Shown: one piece after another, positions 27,826-36,868 of the stretch
Position numbering within the stretch: the stretch's first letter is position 1
Layout: each line of letters opens with the position of its first letter
DNA from: Mesotoga sp. BH458_6_3_2_1
Lineage (GTDB): Bacteria; Thermotogota; Thermotogae; Petrotogales; Kosmotogaceae
Assembly (NCBI RefSeq): GCF_003664995.1
Contig: NZ_JFHL01000029.1
Location: 248,001 to 312,000 of the forward strand
Direction: 5' to 3'
DNA: 64,000 nucleotides
The notes under the pieces: model-generated
What the model was told of the DNA's origin: nothing
Database searches by the model: none
The model's input: the letters and a program-made list of their open reading frames with translations, nothing else
Made by a program: the position numbers and the translations under genes

Positions 27826-28886
27826 TGTCAAGGATAGTTCTTAAGGTTGGCTCAAACCTGTTGGTAAAAAAGGATGGAGAAATTGACAAGAAGTATATAA
27901 CTGAGCTTGCAAGGGAAATCTCTATGCTCAAGTCCAACGACAACCAGGTTGTTTTAGTATCTTCAGGAGCAAAGGCGGCCGGTTTTGGTTATCTTGAAGG
28001 AAGGAAACGTACCAGCGACCTTTACATGAAACAAGCTCTTTGTGCAGCAGGTCAGGTTCAGCTTATGAAGCTCTACGAAACGGTCTTTGGACTGTTTGGG
28101 GAGAAGATTGCCCAGATTCTCGTAAACAGGGACGACTTCGGCGACAGAAAAAGGTTCCTTAACTTGAGGAATACTCTGATTGGACTTCTGGAGCTTGGGC
28201 TCGTTCCTGTAGTCAATGAGAATGATACGACATCTACTGAGGAGATAATGTTTGGGGACAACGACATACTTGCATCTATGTTTGCAATTGGATGGCAGGC
28301 AGATCAACTTGTATTGATGTCGACCGTTAGGGGATTGGTAGACGAAAATGGTGAAGTCATCTCGATATTTGATGCGTCAAGGAGATTGAAGAACATAGAA
28401 AGCTCGTCGTGGGGCACCGGGGGCATAGATACCAAGATAAGAGCCGCGCGGGCCGCATCTGCGAGCGGAATCAGAAGCTGCATCTGCAACGGCAGAGAGC
28501 TTGGGCAGATAGAAGACTTTGTTAGAGGGAGAGATATCGGTACGGTCTTCACTCCGATAGAGTCGCCCGGCGCGAGGAAGGCATGGATTGGATTTCTATC
28601 AACTCCTAAGGGGGTAATCAAGATAAATCGTGGGGCCGAGGGCGCAATTAGAAGAGGAAAGAGCCTCCTTGCCGTAGGCGTGGAGGATGTTTCAGGAGAC
28701 TTTTCTGAGGGAGAGGTAGTCAGCATATCTTCGCTCGAAGGTGAAGAGATAGCCAGAGGAATCTCAAACTTCAGTGCGTTTGAAGTCAAGAGAATCAGGG
28801 GAGTGAGGAGCGACAGAATATCTTCAGTACTGGGGCATGACTGCGCGAAAGTAGTAGTCCACATTGACAATTCTTATCATATTTAG
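27825..28886 (+). CDS. proB: Glutamate 5-kinase
   Basis: 353 residues. The amino acid kinase domain has KVGSNLL at the N-terminus, VSSGAKAAGFG, VNENDTTS and GTGGIDTKIRAA. A C-terminal PUA domain starts near GVIKINRGAEGAI. First step of proline synthesis and the usual point of proline feedback. Together the three pro genes give a full glutamate-to-proline route in the order C-A-B. Confidence 0.97.
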   Translation: MSRIVLKVGSNLLVKKDGEIDKKYITELAREISMLKSNDNQVVLVSSGAKAAGFGYLEGRKRTSDLYMKQALCAAGQVQLMKLYETVFGLFGEKIAQILVNRDDFGDRKRFLNLRNTLIGLLELGLVPVVNENDTTSTEEIMFGDNDILASMFAIGWQADQLVLMSTVRGLVDENGEVISIFDASRRLKNIESSSWGTGGIDTKIRAARAASASGIRSCICNGRELGQIEDFVRGRDIGTVFTPIESPGARKAWIGFLSTPKGVIKINRGAEGAIRRGKSLLAVGVEDVSGDFSEGEVVSISSLEGEEIARGISNFSAFEVKRIRGVRSDRISSVLGHDCAKVVVHIDNSYHI

Positions 28887-29134
28887 ACATATGTTCTTCA
28901 CAACAATTCTCTTTGTTATACACTCTTCAAGGTAGTCGTCACGTGATGCCAGGAAGTAAAAGGGGATGCTTATCTATAGTGACAATTCGACCAAGAAGAG
29001 TTACTTTAAATTGACGCTAGTCAATAGCGAGCCTGGATCTATACGGACTTGATAGGGCTAGTTATGGGAATCTATGAACTGAGGTTGGTTTATCCCGTTA
29101 TATACTTTTGTTGAACAATTGCTGGAGGTGAAAT

Positions 29135-30475
29135 ATGTATAGTTTTCCGGATAATCTTTACTCCGATGTGAGAGTCGAGGATGTTTCAAAGAGCGACATT
29201 GTTGTTTCTCTCGGGCGGACTGATAACATGAAAGAGCAGAAGTATGTAGCGGCTTTCGTAAGGGTCTTTGATGGAGAAAGGTGGTACTATAGCTCGACTA
29301 CGAATCTAGATTCCATTCAAGAGGAACTAGATAGACTTGCCAGTCTAGCAAAAGAAAACTCCAATATCGAAGAAAACAGTATCGTTCGAAAATTCGAAGT
29401 CAACAAGGGATCCTATTTGAGCTACAAAGAAGGTGAAGATTTCTCTCTTGTCTCTCTCAGAGAGAAATTTGATTTACTCTCAAGCTATTTTCCTCTCATT
29501 GGGAAGAGCGAGCTTGTGAAATTCTGGAGAGGTCAATATATTGATCAGAGAGTCGTCAAGAGCTTCTTTTCAAGCAAAGGTGCAGATCTCACATTTGATT
29601 ATCAACGGGTCGGTTTTAGACTGCTCTATCAAATGGTTTGCGGTGAGGATCAGTTCATGGATAGATTTGATTTGGCGGGAAACAAACTGGATGAGATTAG
29701 GGGTCTCCACGAAGAAGTTAGACGGACAATCAAGACCTCTGAAGACTTCATAAGACATGCCAAACCCATTACCCCAGGAAAATACCCGGTAGTTCTTTCT
29801 CCTGAAGCCGCAGGAGTCTTTGCCCACGAAAGTTTTGGACATAAGAGCGAAGCAGACTTCATGCTTGGAGACAGGACCATGATGGAAGAGTGGAAAATTG
29901 GACGAAAAGTCGGAAGCGAAATACTTTCAATCATCGATGACGGAAACAAACCTGGCGTTGGCCATGTCGTGTTCGATGACGAAGGAACGAAGGCGGTAGA
30001 AACTCACCTGATAAAAGACGGTTACCTGTCGGGAAGATTGCACAGTGCAGAGACTGCAGCTGCACTGGAAGAAGAACTGACGGGAAATGCCAGAGCCGTC
30101 AACTTCGAGTATGAACCAGTAGTGAGGATGACAACAACTTTCATATCCCCTGGAGAATTGTCTTTCGAAGAACTTCTTTCCGGGATCAAAGACGGAGTAT
30201 TTGTCGATTCTCTCAATCACGGGTCTGGGATGTCGACCTTCACTCTTGCACCAAACAGGGCTTATTTGATAAGAGAAGGAAAGATCACGGAGCCGGTGAA
30301 AATTTCCGTTGTAACTGGGAGCGTTTTCCAGACGTTGAACGAGATAGAAGGGCTTACTGAGGACTTCAAACTTCTCTCATTCTCTCTTGGAGGGTGTGGA
30401 AAGATGGAGCAGTTTCCTCTTCCAGTTGGATTTGGCGGACCCTTTGTTCGAGTCCGTTCGCTGAACATTCATTAA
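29135..30475 (+). CDS. tldD: TldD family metalloprotease
   Basis: 446 residues. The zinc motif HExxxH appears as HESFGH in VFAHESFGHKSEADF, and the late SLGGCGKMEQFPLPVGFGGP segment matches TldD. With TldE it forms a heterodimer that cleaves unfolded or modified peptides. Start ATG 29135 follows GGAGGTGA. It is followed by tldE with the order seen in many bacteria. Confidence 0.93.
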   Translation: MYSFPDNLYSDVRVEDVSKSDIVVSLGRTDNMKEQKYVAAFVRVFDGERWYYSSTTNLDSIQEELDRLASLAKENSNIEENSIVRKFEVNKGSYLSYKEGEDFSLVSLREKFDLLSSYFPLIGKSELVKFWRGQYIDQRVVKSFFSSKGADLTFDYQRVGFRLLYQMVCGEDQFMDRFDLAGNKLDEIRGLHEEVRRTIKTSEDFIRHAKPITPGKYPVVLSPEAAGVFAHESFGHKSEADFMLGDRTMMEEWKIGRKVGSEILSIIDDGNKPGVGHVVFDDEGTKAVETHLIKDGYLSGRLHSAETAAALEEELTGNARAVNFEYEPVVRMTTTFISPGELSFEELLSGIKDGVFVDSLNHGSGMSTFTLAPNRAYLIREGKITEPVKISVVTGSVFQTLNEIEGLTEDFKLLSFSLGGCGKMEQFPLPVGFGGPFVRVRSLNIH

Positions 30476-30488
30476 GGAGATGATATCT

Positions 30489-31724
30489 ATGACAGAAGAG
30501 AAGTTGGTAGTCCATTATATAGAGAATGCAGTGAAGATTGTTCAGACTCGTGTTAGCTCACTGAGAAAAAAGGATGTTCTGCGTACTTCTGTTCGGCTTT
30601 ACGACGGTAAAACGATGGGAGTTGCAGGTTCGCTTGGCGAATGCGATGAAAAAGAGCTCAACACCAGAGCTAAACGATCTCTGGAGCTGGGAATACCTTA
30701 TCCTTCCGAGGCATCGAAAGATCTCGAACGAGAAGAATACGTCCAGTCCGATCTCCAAAACAGTGCGGAGCTGCTTGAAGCAACCGAAGAGATCCTCGAA
30801 AGGCTTAGGATCGACCAACCCGAGTTTAGCTTCAGTCACATCTTTAGGAGTAGTAAGATTGAATCTCAACTGAGAAACAATCTGGGCCTTAATCTCAAGT
30901 CTTCGCGAGAATCGGTAAGTCTCTCACTCGTGATAAAAGACAAGAAATCGTCGAATATCATCGATGCCATGACAGGTTACGAGGGCAGGAAATTCCAGAA
31001 GAAAAGATTTATCGAACTCACTAACATGATTTGCGATGCTTACAAGAATCAGCTAGAGGGAATCGAAGCGGGAGAATATCCGGTGGTCTTCATGTCAGAC
31101 GATATAACCTACTACAAGAAACTGTATGAGTCCCTTAACGGGATGCTCTTTGCGACAGGTGGATCTCTGCTTTCCGGGAAGACTGATATGAAAGTCTTTT
31201 CTGAGAAGGTCACCCTTTTGCAGACCAGAAATATCATGGACGGTTTCAACGAACCATTCTTCGATTCGGAAGGGACGGTCAATGATGCCGATCGATTCGC
31301 TTTGATCGAAAACGGTGTAGTAAGGTCCCCATACACAGATAAGAAGACGGCGTCCACTTATAGTCTGCCGCTCACTGGCTCTGCCGGCGGGGAATTCGAT
31401 GGGCTACCTGAACTTGGCACACCGATGCTCAAGTTTTCTGAATCGGAAGAGACTATTAAGCAACTCCTGGGAGGTCAGAAGGGAATCTTTGTTCTTATCG
31501 CCAGCGGAGGAGACTTCACTCAAGATGGCCATTTTGCGACGCCTGCCCAGCTAGCGTTTTTGTTTGATGGCGAAAGGTTCATTGGAAGACTACCCGAGAT
31601 CAGTATTTCTTCTCATCTATATGATATGTTCGGAAAAGACTTCCGCGGAGTTTCAAGTAATGACTTCCTTGGGCTCGAAAACGCAAAATTGACCGTAATG
31701 AATATGAAAGTTGAGAAACTGTAG
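30489..31724 (+). CDS. tldE: TldE/PmbA family protein
   Basis: About 411 residues; the non-catalytic partner of TldD. No HExxxH is present, as expected. IEAGEYPVVFMSDDITYY and the ending SGGDFTQDGHFATP fit the PmbA fold. ATG 30489 has AAGGAG at a good distance, while ATG 30480 lies inside that site. A hairpin terminator follows. Confidence 0.9.
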   Translation: MTEEKLVVHYIENAVKIVQTRVSSLRKKDVLRTSVRLYDGKTMGVAGSLGECDEKELNTRAKRSLELGIPYPSEASKDLEREEYVQSDLQNSAELLEATEEILERLRIDQPEFSFSHIFRSSKIESQLRNNLGLNLKSSRESVSLSLVIKDKKSSNIIDAMTGYEGRKFQKKRFIELTNMICDAYKNQLEGIEAGEYPVVFMSDDITYYKKLYESLNGMLFATGGSLLSGKTDMKVFSEKVTLLQTRNIMDGFNEPFFDSEGTVNDADRFALIENGVVRSPYTDKKTASTYSLPLTGSAGGEFDGLPELGTPMLKFSESEETIKQLLGGQKGIFVLIASGGDFTQDGHFATPAQLAFLFDGERFIGRLPEISISSHLYDMFGKDFRGVSSNDFLGLENAKLTVMNMKVEKL

Positions 31725-31746
31725 TGTTTCCGGCTGACAAATGAGG

Positions 31747-31779
31747 AGCGCTTCCTCCTATTTTGGAGGACCGCTTTTT
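31747..31779 (+). terminator. Terminator after tldE
   Basis: An outer stem AGCG/CGCT and an inner stem TCCTCC/GGAGGA with loop TATTTT, followed by TTTTT at 31775-31779. Confidence 0.65.
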
Positions 31780-31801
31780 GAGTTGGATCAGGAGGTGTTC
31801 G

Positions 31802-32812
31802 ATGCACTCGATAGCTATACTTGGAGCGGGGATGATGGGCAACGTCCATGCGAGGGCCTGCAGGGCCATGAACCAAATGAGCTCGCTCTGGATAGTCGAT
31901 CCAGTAGTGAGCAGGGCTAGAGTGCTCGCGGAGCGTTATGGAGCGGTTGTTGCTAGCTTTGAGGAAGTCCTTGAAAACGATGGTATAGATATTGTAGATA
32001 TCTGCACGCCCACATTTACTCACAGGAACCTTGCCATCAGGGCGCTGGAGGTTGGGAAGCACGTTTTCTGTGAAAAACCTATCGCTCTCAATTTGGAAGA
32101 CGCCATTGCTATGGACGAAGCGGCCGGAAAGAGCGGCAATAAGTTCATGGTAGGTCACGTTGTACGATTCTTTCCGCAATATAGTGTGGTAAAGGAACTC
32201 TCTGTGGCAAAGGACATCGGTGAGATTGTGATGGCACGACTCTACAGAGGTGGCTCTTTCCCGTCTCATGGGATTGACAATTGGTTTGCAGATCCAGAAA
32301 AGAGCGGAGGCGTCTTTGTTGATCTATCCATACACGATTTTGATTTTCTCAGAAAACTACTCGGCCCAGTGGCCACGGTGGAAGCCAGGTCCTCCATTCT
32401 GAGTTCCGATGGGAAAAAGAGCTCTTTCGATCATGGAATGGCAATTCTGAAGTTCGAATCCGGCGCCCTGGTGCACGTTGAAGGTAGTTGGGCCGAACCG
32501 CCCGGGATGCCTGTAAATTTTGGGACGTTCTACGAATTCATCGGTACTAGGGGAATGATCACCAACAGTTACGAGAGAGAAACGACACTTAAGCTGCAAA
32601 CCTCGATCGACGGAAAACCAAAATACGTACAGGAGAATCCCGCTTATTTCGATCCTTATGCTGCTGAGCTGAAATCGTTTATACTCTCGGTAGATGAAGA
32701 AAAGGAAGTACCTGTGAACGGAAAAGAGGCCATCGAATCATTGAGAATCGCGCTGGCGGCCAACCTTTCGGCAAGACTGCTCAGACCGGTCGAACTTTCG
32801 GAGGTGCACTGA
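31802..32812 (+). CDS. Gfo/Idh/MocA family oxidoreductase
   Basis: About 336 residues. The N-terminal Rossmann fold has ILGAGMMGNVHARAC and the family motif CEKPIALNLEDA; the C-terminal half has the dimer-forming sheet with GVFVDLSIHDFDFLR. It would use NAD(P) to oxidise or reduce a sugar or polyol; the substrate cannot be read from sequence. AGGAGG precedes ATG 31802. It is coupled to a second member of the same family, so they may act on the same compound. Confidence 0.92.
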   Translation: MHSIAILGAGMMGNVHARACRAMNQMSSLWIVDPVVSRARVLAERYGAVVASFEEVLENDGIDIVDICTPTFTHRNLAIRALEVGKHVFCEKPIALNLEDAIAMDEAAGKSGNKFMVGHVVRFFPQYSVVKELSVAKDIGEIVMARLYRGGSFPSHGIDNWFADPEKSGGVFVDLSIHDFDFLRKLLGPVATVEARSSILSSDGKKSSFDHGMAILKFESGALVHVEGSWAEPPGMPVNFGTFYEFIGTRGMITNSYERETTLKLQTSIDGKPKYVQENPAYFDPYAAELKSFILSVDEEKEVPVNGKEAIESLRIALAANLSARLLRPVELSEVH

Positions 32813-32813
32813 G

Positions 32814-33788
32814 ATGATGAAAATAGGGATTCTCGGTATTGCACATATGCACGCTTACAGCTATGCAAGAGCGCTTGACGGAATGAATAATGTCGAAATT
32901 TCTGGGCTTTACGACGACGATGAATACAGAATGAACAAAGCATGCAGAGATCTTGGGATAGAGTCCTTCGAATGCCCCGAAGAACTCGTTGCTGGAAGCG
33001 ACGGAGTAATAGTAACCAGCGAGAATTCGACTCACAGAAAGTTCGTTGAGATCGCCGCCCTAAAGGGAAAACACGTCCTCTGCGAAAAGCCGATAGCAAC
33101 AACTGTGGAAGACGCGAATGCAATGGTGGAGATTTGCAAGGAGAATAGCGTTAAGCTTCAAATGGCCTTTCCGGTTAGGTACAGCGCTTCTGTCAGAAAA
33201 GCAAAAGAGATCATAAGGGCCGATTCTCTGGTCGATATAATTAACTTGGTCGGAACTAACCATGGGAGAATGCCAGGCGGTTGGTTCACTGACCCCGAGC
33301 TTAGTGGGGGCGGAGCCGTGATGGATCATACCGTTCATGTGGTCGACATTGTGAGGTGGCTTCTTGACTGTGAATTCTCAACGGTCTACGCCACTTTCGG
33401 TACCCTAATACACGATATACAGGTCGAGGACTGCGGACTGGAGATGTTCAAACTCTCAACGGGTCAGTACATGACATTGGACTGCAGCTGGTCGAGACCA
33501 AGGGCTCACCCTTACTGGGGAGATGTTACGTTGCGCATTGTAGGAACGAAGGGAACACTCTTTCTTGACATCTTCAACTCGAAAATCGAAGTCTACTCAA
33601 ATGAAAATGGTTCAAGCTGGGAGAACTACGGCGATAATCTTGATCAGCTAATGATTGAGGAGTTTGTTGAAGTGATAAGTTCAGGTAGAAGCCCGTTTAC
33701 GATAGGAGAAGATGGATTACAAGCCTTGAAGGTAGTTTGTTCTGCATACAGGAGCTATGAAGAAGGAAGAGAGACAGAAATTGTGTAA
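32814..33788 (+). CDS. Gfo/Idh/MocA family oxidoreductase, second copy
   Basis: 324 residues. The expected glycine-rich loop is changed to GILGIAHMHAYSYA, with AHMH where GxGxxG would be, while CEKPIATTVEDAN and GGGAVMDHTVHVVD are typical. The pattern resembles the AHMH subgroup of this family, so it may still bind NAD(P), but less certainly than its neighbour. Two adjacent ATGs (32814, 32817) follow GGAGGTG. It ends a two-gene unit. Confidence 0.9.
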   Translation: MMKIGILGIAHMHAYSYARALDGMNNVEISGLYDDDEYRMNKACRDLGIESFECPEELVAGSDGVIVTSENSTHRKFVEIAALKGKHVLCEKPIATTVEDANAMVEICKENSVKLQMAFPVRYSASVRKAKEIIRADSLVDIINLVGTNHGRMPGGWFTDPELSGGGAVMDHTVHVVDIVRWLLDCEFSTVYATFGTLIHDIQVEDCGLEMFKLSTGQYMTLDCSWSRPRAHPYWGDVTLRIVGTKGTLFLDIFNSKIEVYSNENGSSWENYGDNLDQLMIEEFVEVISSGRSPFTIGEDGLQALKVVCSAYRSYEEGRETEIV

Positions 33789-33828
33789 AACCGTTCCAGC
33801 CTTTTCTTCTCAGTTTTCAGCTCTGAGG

Positions 33829-33834
33829 TATAAT
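33829..33834 (+). promoter_or_regulatory. Candidate -10 box for the methyltransferase gene
   Basis: A perfect TATAAT about 36 nt before the TTG start; no good -35 is seen. Confidence 0.4.
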
Positions 33835-33869
33835 CGAGAAGAGATGAACACATTTATGAGGTGAGCTAA

Positions 33870-34532
33870 TTGAAGCATCAGTACGATCGAAGAAAATTGG
33901 AGCAGGAGTTTGACAACCTTCCTGACGCTTCACCGATAGCAGACATAGACCCATTCAAGGGAGACATAATCGCTATGGTTGGAGCGCTTGCGCTCGACTA
34001 TCTTGAGCTTGGTTTGGAAGACACTTTGCTGGACATTGGAACGGGTCGGGGAAGATGGGCTGTGGCTGCGAGTCCTTACTGCAAGAGAGTAATTGGAATA
34101 GATATTAGTAGAAGGATGTTGGAGGACGCCAGAATAAATGTGGCCAGTTCTGGTGTCGAAAATGTGGAATTCTTCAGAGGCTCCTTTGAGGACCCTTGTG
34201 AAGAGACGGACGTTTTTCGGCAAAATGTGAATAAGGTTGTCGCAATCTATTCTCTTCACCATCTAACTGATCCGATGAAGAAGGAGGCCATCTCTGGGTT
34301 GGCAGAAATGCTAATGAGACCCGGGAGGATAGTTATTGGTGATATTATGTGGTTCGACGATCCAGGTAAGCACAAGGATACGTGGGAAGAAGTATATTTT
34401 GATGACAGCGAAACAGATCACCCGGCGAGCATTTCATTCATGAGAGAAGTTTTTGAGACCTCCGGCGCGAGCGAAATCGAAATCCTTCAGGTCCATCCAC
34501 TAGTGGGGTTGATAAGTGCAAGCTTTATCTAA
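33870..34532 (+). CDS. Class I SAM-dependent methyltransferase
   Basis: 220 residues. Motif I LLDIGTGRGRWAVAA (near 53-67) and the acidic strand 2 end IGIDISRRML mark a class I methyltransferase of the UbiE/Methyltransf_11 type. YSLHHLTDPMKKEA is the post-II region. The substrate is unknown. TTG 33870 follows GAGGTGA. It is a single-gene unit facing a convergent SIS-domain gene. Confidence 0.88.
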   Translation: MKHQYDRRKLEQEFDNLPDASPIADIDPFKGDIIAMVGALALDYLELGLEDTLLDIGTGRGRWAVAASPYCKRVIGIDISRRMLEDARINVASSGVENVEFFRGSFEDPCEETDVFRQNVNKVVAIYSLHHLTDPMKKEAISGLAEMLMRPGRIVIGDIMWFDDPGKHKDTWEEVYFDDSETDHPASISFMREVFETSGASEIEILQVHPLVGLISASFI

Positions 34533-34747
34533 AGGATTCATGGCAAGTGTGAAGTTATTACTATGACCTATTAACCCAACGGAGTTCATAAGAAGTCATT
34601 ATTATTGTCTGAAGTGCTCTGCTCGATTCGTAACTGAAGTGTCATTCTTCTCTTTTCGGCGAGTAGAATACTATTTGAGTTAAGTCTTAGGTTTTTTTGT
34701 GGGTCTTTGAGTAAGAGCCCTTCTGAAGAGTAATGGCAGTGAAAATT

Positions 34748-35752
34748 CTACTCTTTTGTAGTGACCTTAGTTCCGTACACCCCGGCTCCGGGATCAAAGC
34801 CTCTCTTCTTAGCAATCTCTTCCACGGTCTTCTGAAGTACATTCATCATTGGAATCGATGCAAGCACTTCATCAAGGCCCTCGGATACGTAAACGGTCTC
34901 AACGCTCCCGTTCTTTGAGTTAGAAAGAGTTATCAAGTCACACTTGTCGGAAATGTCACTGTGAAGTTCCTTCATTAAGTCGTGAGTGGCTCCGGATGGA
35001 TTCAGGGTAAGTACAACGGGTTTGTCTATCAAAAGCTCGACCGGGCCATGCCTGAAAGCAGCGCCTGTGTAGAATATCAAGCTCATTTTCGCAACTTCAG
35101 CAAACATCAGTCTTGCCATCCTGCCTACCCCGATTCCGAATCCTCTGGCCACAAGTATCCTTTCCCTCTTTTCAGATAGGAGAGTTGCGAGCCATGAAAC
35201 ATCAAGTGCAAGAGCTTCTTCCATTCTAGAAGGCAGGTTGGAGAAGTCAATCTGCTTGGTCGTCTTAGAAGCTGCGATTATCAGCATCAAAACAATGCTA
35301 TTCACAAAGGTCTTCGTGGCTCCCATAGATCTTTCATCTCCTGCATTGAGAAGAAAGACTCTCTCTTCAGGGAAATTCTTCGCAGCACTGCTCTGGCCGT
35401 TGTTTGTTATTAGAGCCATCCTCCGTGCGAGATTCCTGTTGTCTTCGATAAACCTTATTAGTTCAGCGCTTTCTCCAGATTGGCTTATTAAAAAGATTGT
35501 CGTATACTTCTTGATTGTTTCTCCAGAAGAATAAGAGATTATCTCGGACATCTCCGCGCTTACCGCGTCTATACCGGAGGATCTGAGAAAGGAAGCAGCT
35601 ACTTCTGCAGCGTGTAGTGACGCCCCCATTCCAGTGAATAATACTTTGTCAAAGTCCAGTCCCTCTACTTTTGCGGATACAACATCGGAAGTTGAGATAA
35701 GCTTTCTGACTGCTTCGGGTTGTTCCAACGTATCCTTCATGAATTTAGACAT
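34748..35752 (-). CDS. Double SIS-domain sugar isomerase/deglycase-like protein
   Basis: 334 residues with two SIS domains: FTGMGASLHAAEVAASFL and ISQSGESAEL in the first, VARGFGIGVGRMARL and FRHGPVELL in the second. It looks like the isomerase half of GlmS without the amidotransferase, the layout of AgaS, FrlB and NagB-II-type enzymes that act on amino-sugar phosphates or fructosamine phosphates. The exact substrate is not readable. It is divergent from an alpha/beta hydrolase gene. Confidence 0.88.
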   Translation of the reverse strand: MSKFMKDTLEQPEAVRKLISTSDVVSAKVEGLDFDKVLFTGMGASLHAAEVAASFLRSSGIDAVSAEMSEIISYSSGETIKKYTTIFLISQSGESAELIRFIEDNRNLARRMALITNNGQSSAAKNFPEERVFLLNAGDERSMGATKTFVNSIVLMLIIAASKTTKQIDFSNLPSRMEEALALDVSWLATLLSEKRERILVARGFGIGVGRMARLMFAEVAKMSLIFYTGAAFRHGPVELLIDKPVVLTLNPSGATHDLMKELHSDISDKCDLITLSNSKNGSVETVYVSEGLDEVLASIPMMNVLQKTVEEIAKKRGFDPGAGVYGTKVTTKE

Positions 35753-35886
35753 TCAGACCATCCCTTCTTTTAGTAATTCAGTGCTCTCGGCATCGTGTTT
35801 GGCTCTCATTTATGAGTTTATCATCAAAGGGCGGTGTTTTGACTAACTGCCCGAATCGGTGCCATAATCATTACGGAGGTGAAGAT

Positions 35887-36696
35887 ATGTCACTATTTAG
35901 AACAAAGGATGGCACACAGATCTATTTTGAAGAACATGGAAATGAGAAGAATCCACCACTTCTCATTCTAAATGGAATTATGATGTCAACGCCATCATGG
36001 GCGGGTTTTATCTCGGGTTTCGCTAAGCATTTCAGGCTGATCTTGATGGATTTCAGAGATCAGGGCCGGTCAGAAAGAAAGGACCTGCAATACCACATCT
36101 CCGTTCATACGAGTGATGTCGTTGATCTTCTAGATCACCTGAGAATTGCTCAAGGAAACATAGTTGGCCTATCCTATGGCGGACAGGTCGCTGAAATGCT
36201 GGCTGTTGCCAATCCCGGCAGAGTCAAATCATTAGTGCTTGCAAACACCCCGGCAAGGATCTCTCCTTATCTCGCAGAACTCGGTGAAGCATGGAAGGAA
36301 GCGGCAGAACTTTTCGACGGCGAGCGATTTTTCAAACTCGCAATACCTTTCATCTACTCAGATTACTTCTACAACCGAAACCTTGCATGGCTAAAGGAAC
36401 GTCAGAAGATGTTCAAATCGACTCTTGATAGAGCTTGGTTTGAAGGATTCATAAGACTCATCTCTTCCAATCCCGACTTCAACGTTCTTGACAAACTAGA
36501 CAAAATTCAATGCCCCACTTTGCTCCTTGGTGCCGATCGGGACATTATTACTCCGATAGAAGAGATGAAAATGATCCATGAAAGAGTTGAAAACTCAGAA
36601 TTTCTAATTATTAAGGATGCCGGTCACGGAGCTTTCCTTGAAAAGCCTGGAGAATTCATGACGTCAATAATAGGTTTTGTACTGAAGAATTGTTAG
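35887..36696 (+). CDS. Alpha/beta hydrolase
   Basis: About 269 residues, cytoplasmic. Nucleophile elbow GLSYGG, acid in LLGADRDIITP, and the His in DAGHGAFLEKP complete the triad. It resembles 3-oxoadipate enol-lactonase-type esterases (LILNGIMMSTPSWAGF). GGAGGTGA at 35875-35882 supports ATG 35887, not the earlier in-frame ATG at 35812. It stands upstream of the KASIII/SDR/CoA-transferase cluster and may supply substrate to it. Confidence 0.9.
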   Translation: MSLFRTKDGTQIYFEEHGNEKNPPLLILNGIMMSTPSWAGFISGFAKHFRLILMDFRDQGRSERKDLQYHISVHTSDVVDLLDHLRIAQGNIVGLSYGGQVAEMLAVANPGRVKSLVLANTPARISPYLAELGEAWKEAAELFDGERFFKLAIPFIYSDYFYNRNLAWLKERQKMFKSTLDRAWFEGFIRLISSNPDFNVLDKLDKIQCPTLLLGADRDIITPIEEMKMIHERVENSEFLIIKDAGHGAFLEKPGEFMTSIIGFVLKNC

Positions 36697-36807
36697 TAAA
36701 AGAGACAATCAACGAGCTAATCACCTTGTCTTATGAATAATCAAGCTTAAACGCCCCAGATCGAATTTAATAAACTGAGAATAATAATGTAATCTAGAAG
36801 TGAGAGA

Positions 36808-36839
36808 TGATTCAGCTTTCATTTATGAGAGATGAATCA
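36808..36839. promoter_or_regulatory. 32-bp near-palindrome, candidate operator for the tandem TetR protein
   Basis: Half sites start TGATTCA and end TGAATCA. The two 16-bp halves match in 13 of 16 positions when one is reversed. It lies 29 bp before the first gene of the cluster, which encodes its own TetR-type regulator two genes on. That the regulator binds here is an inference. Confidence 0.55.
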
Positions 36840-36868
36840 CGACATGCAGATAATGAGAGGTGATCTTA

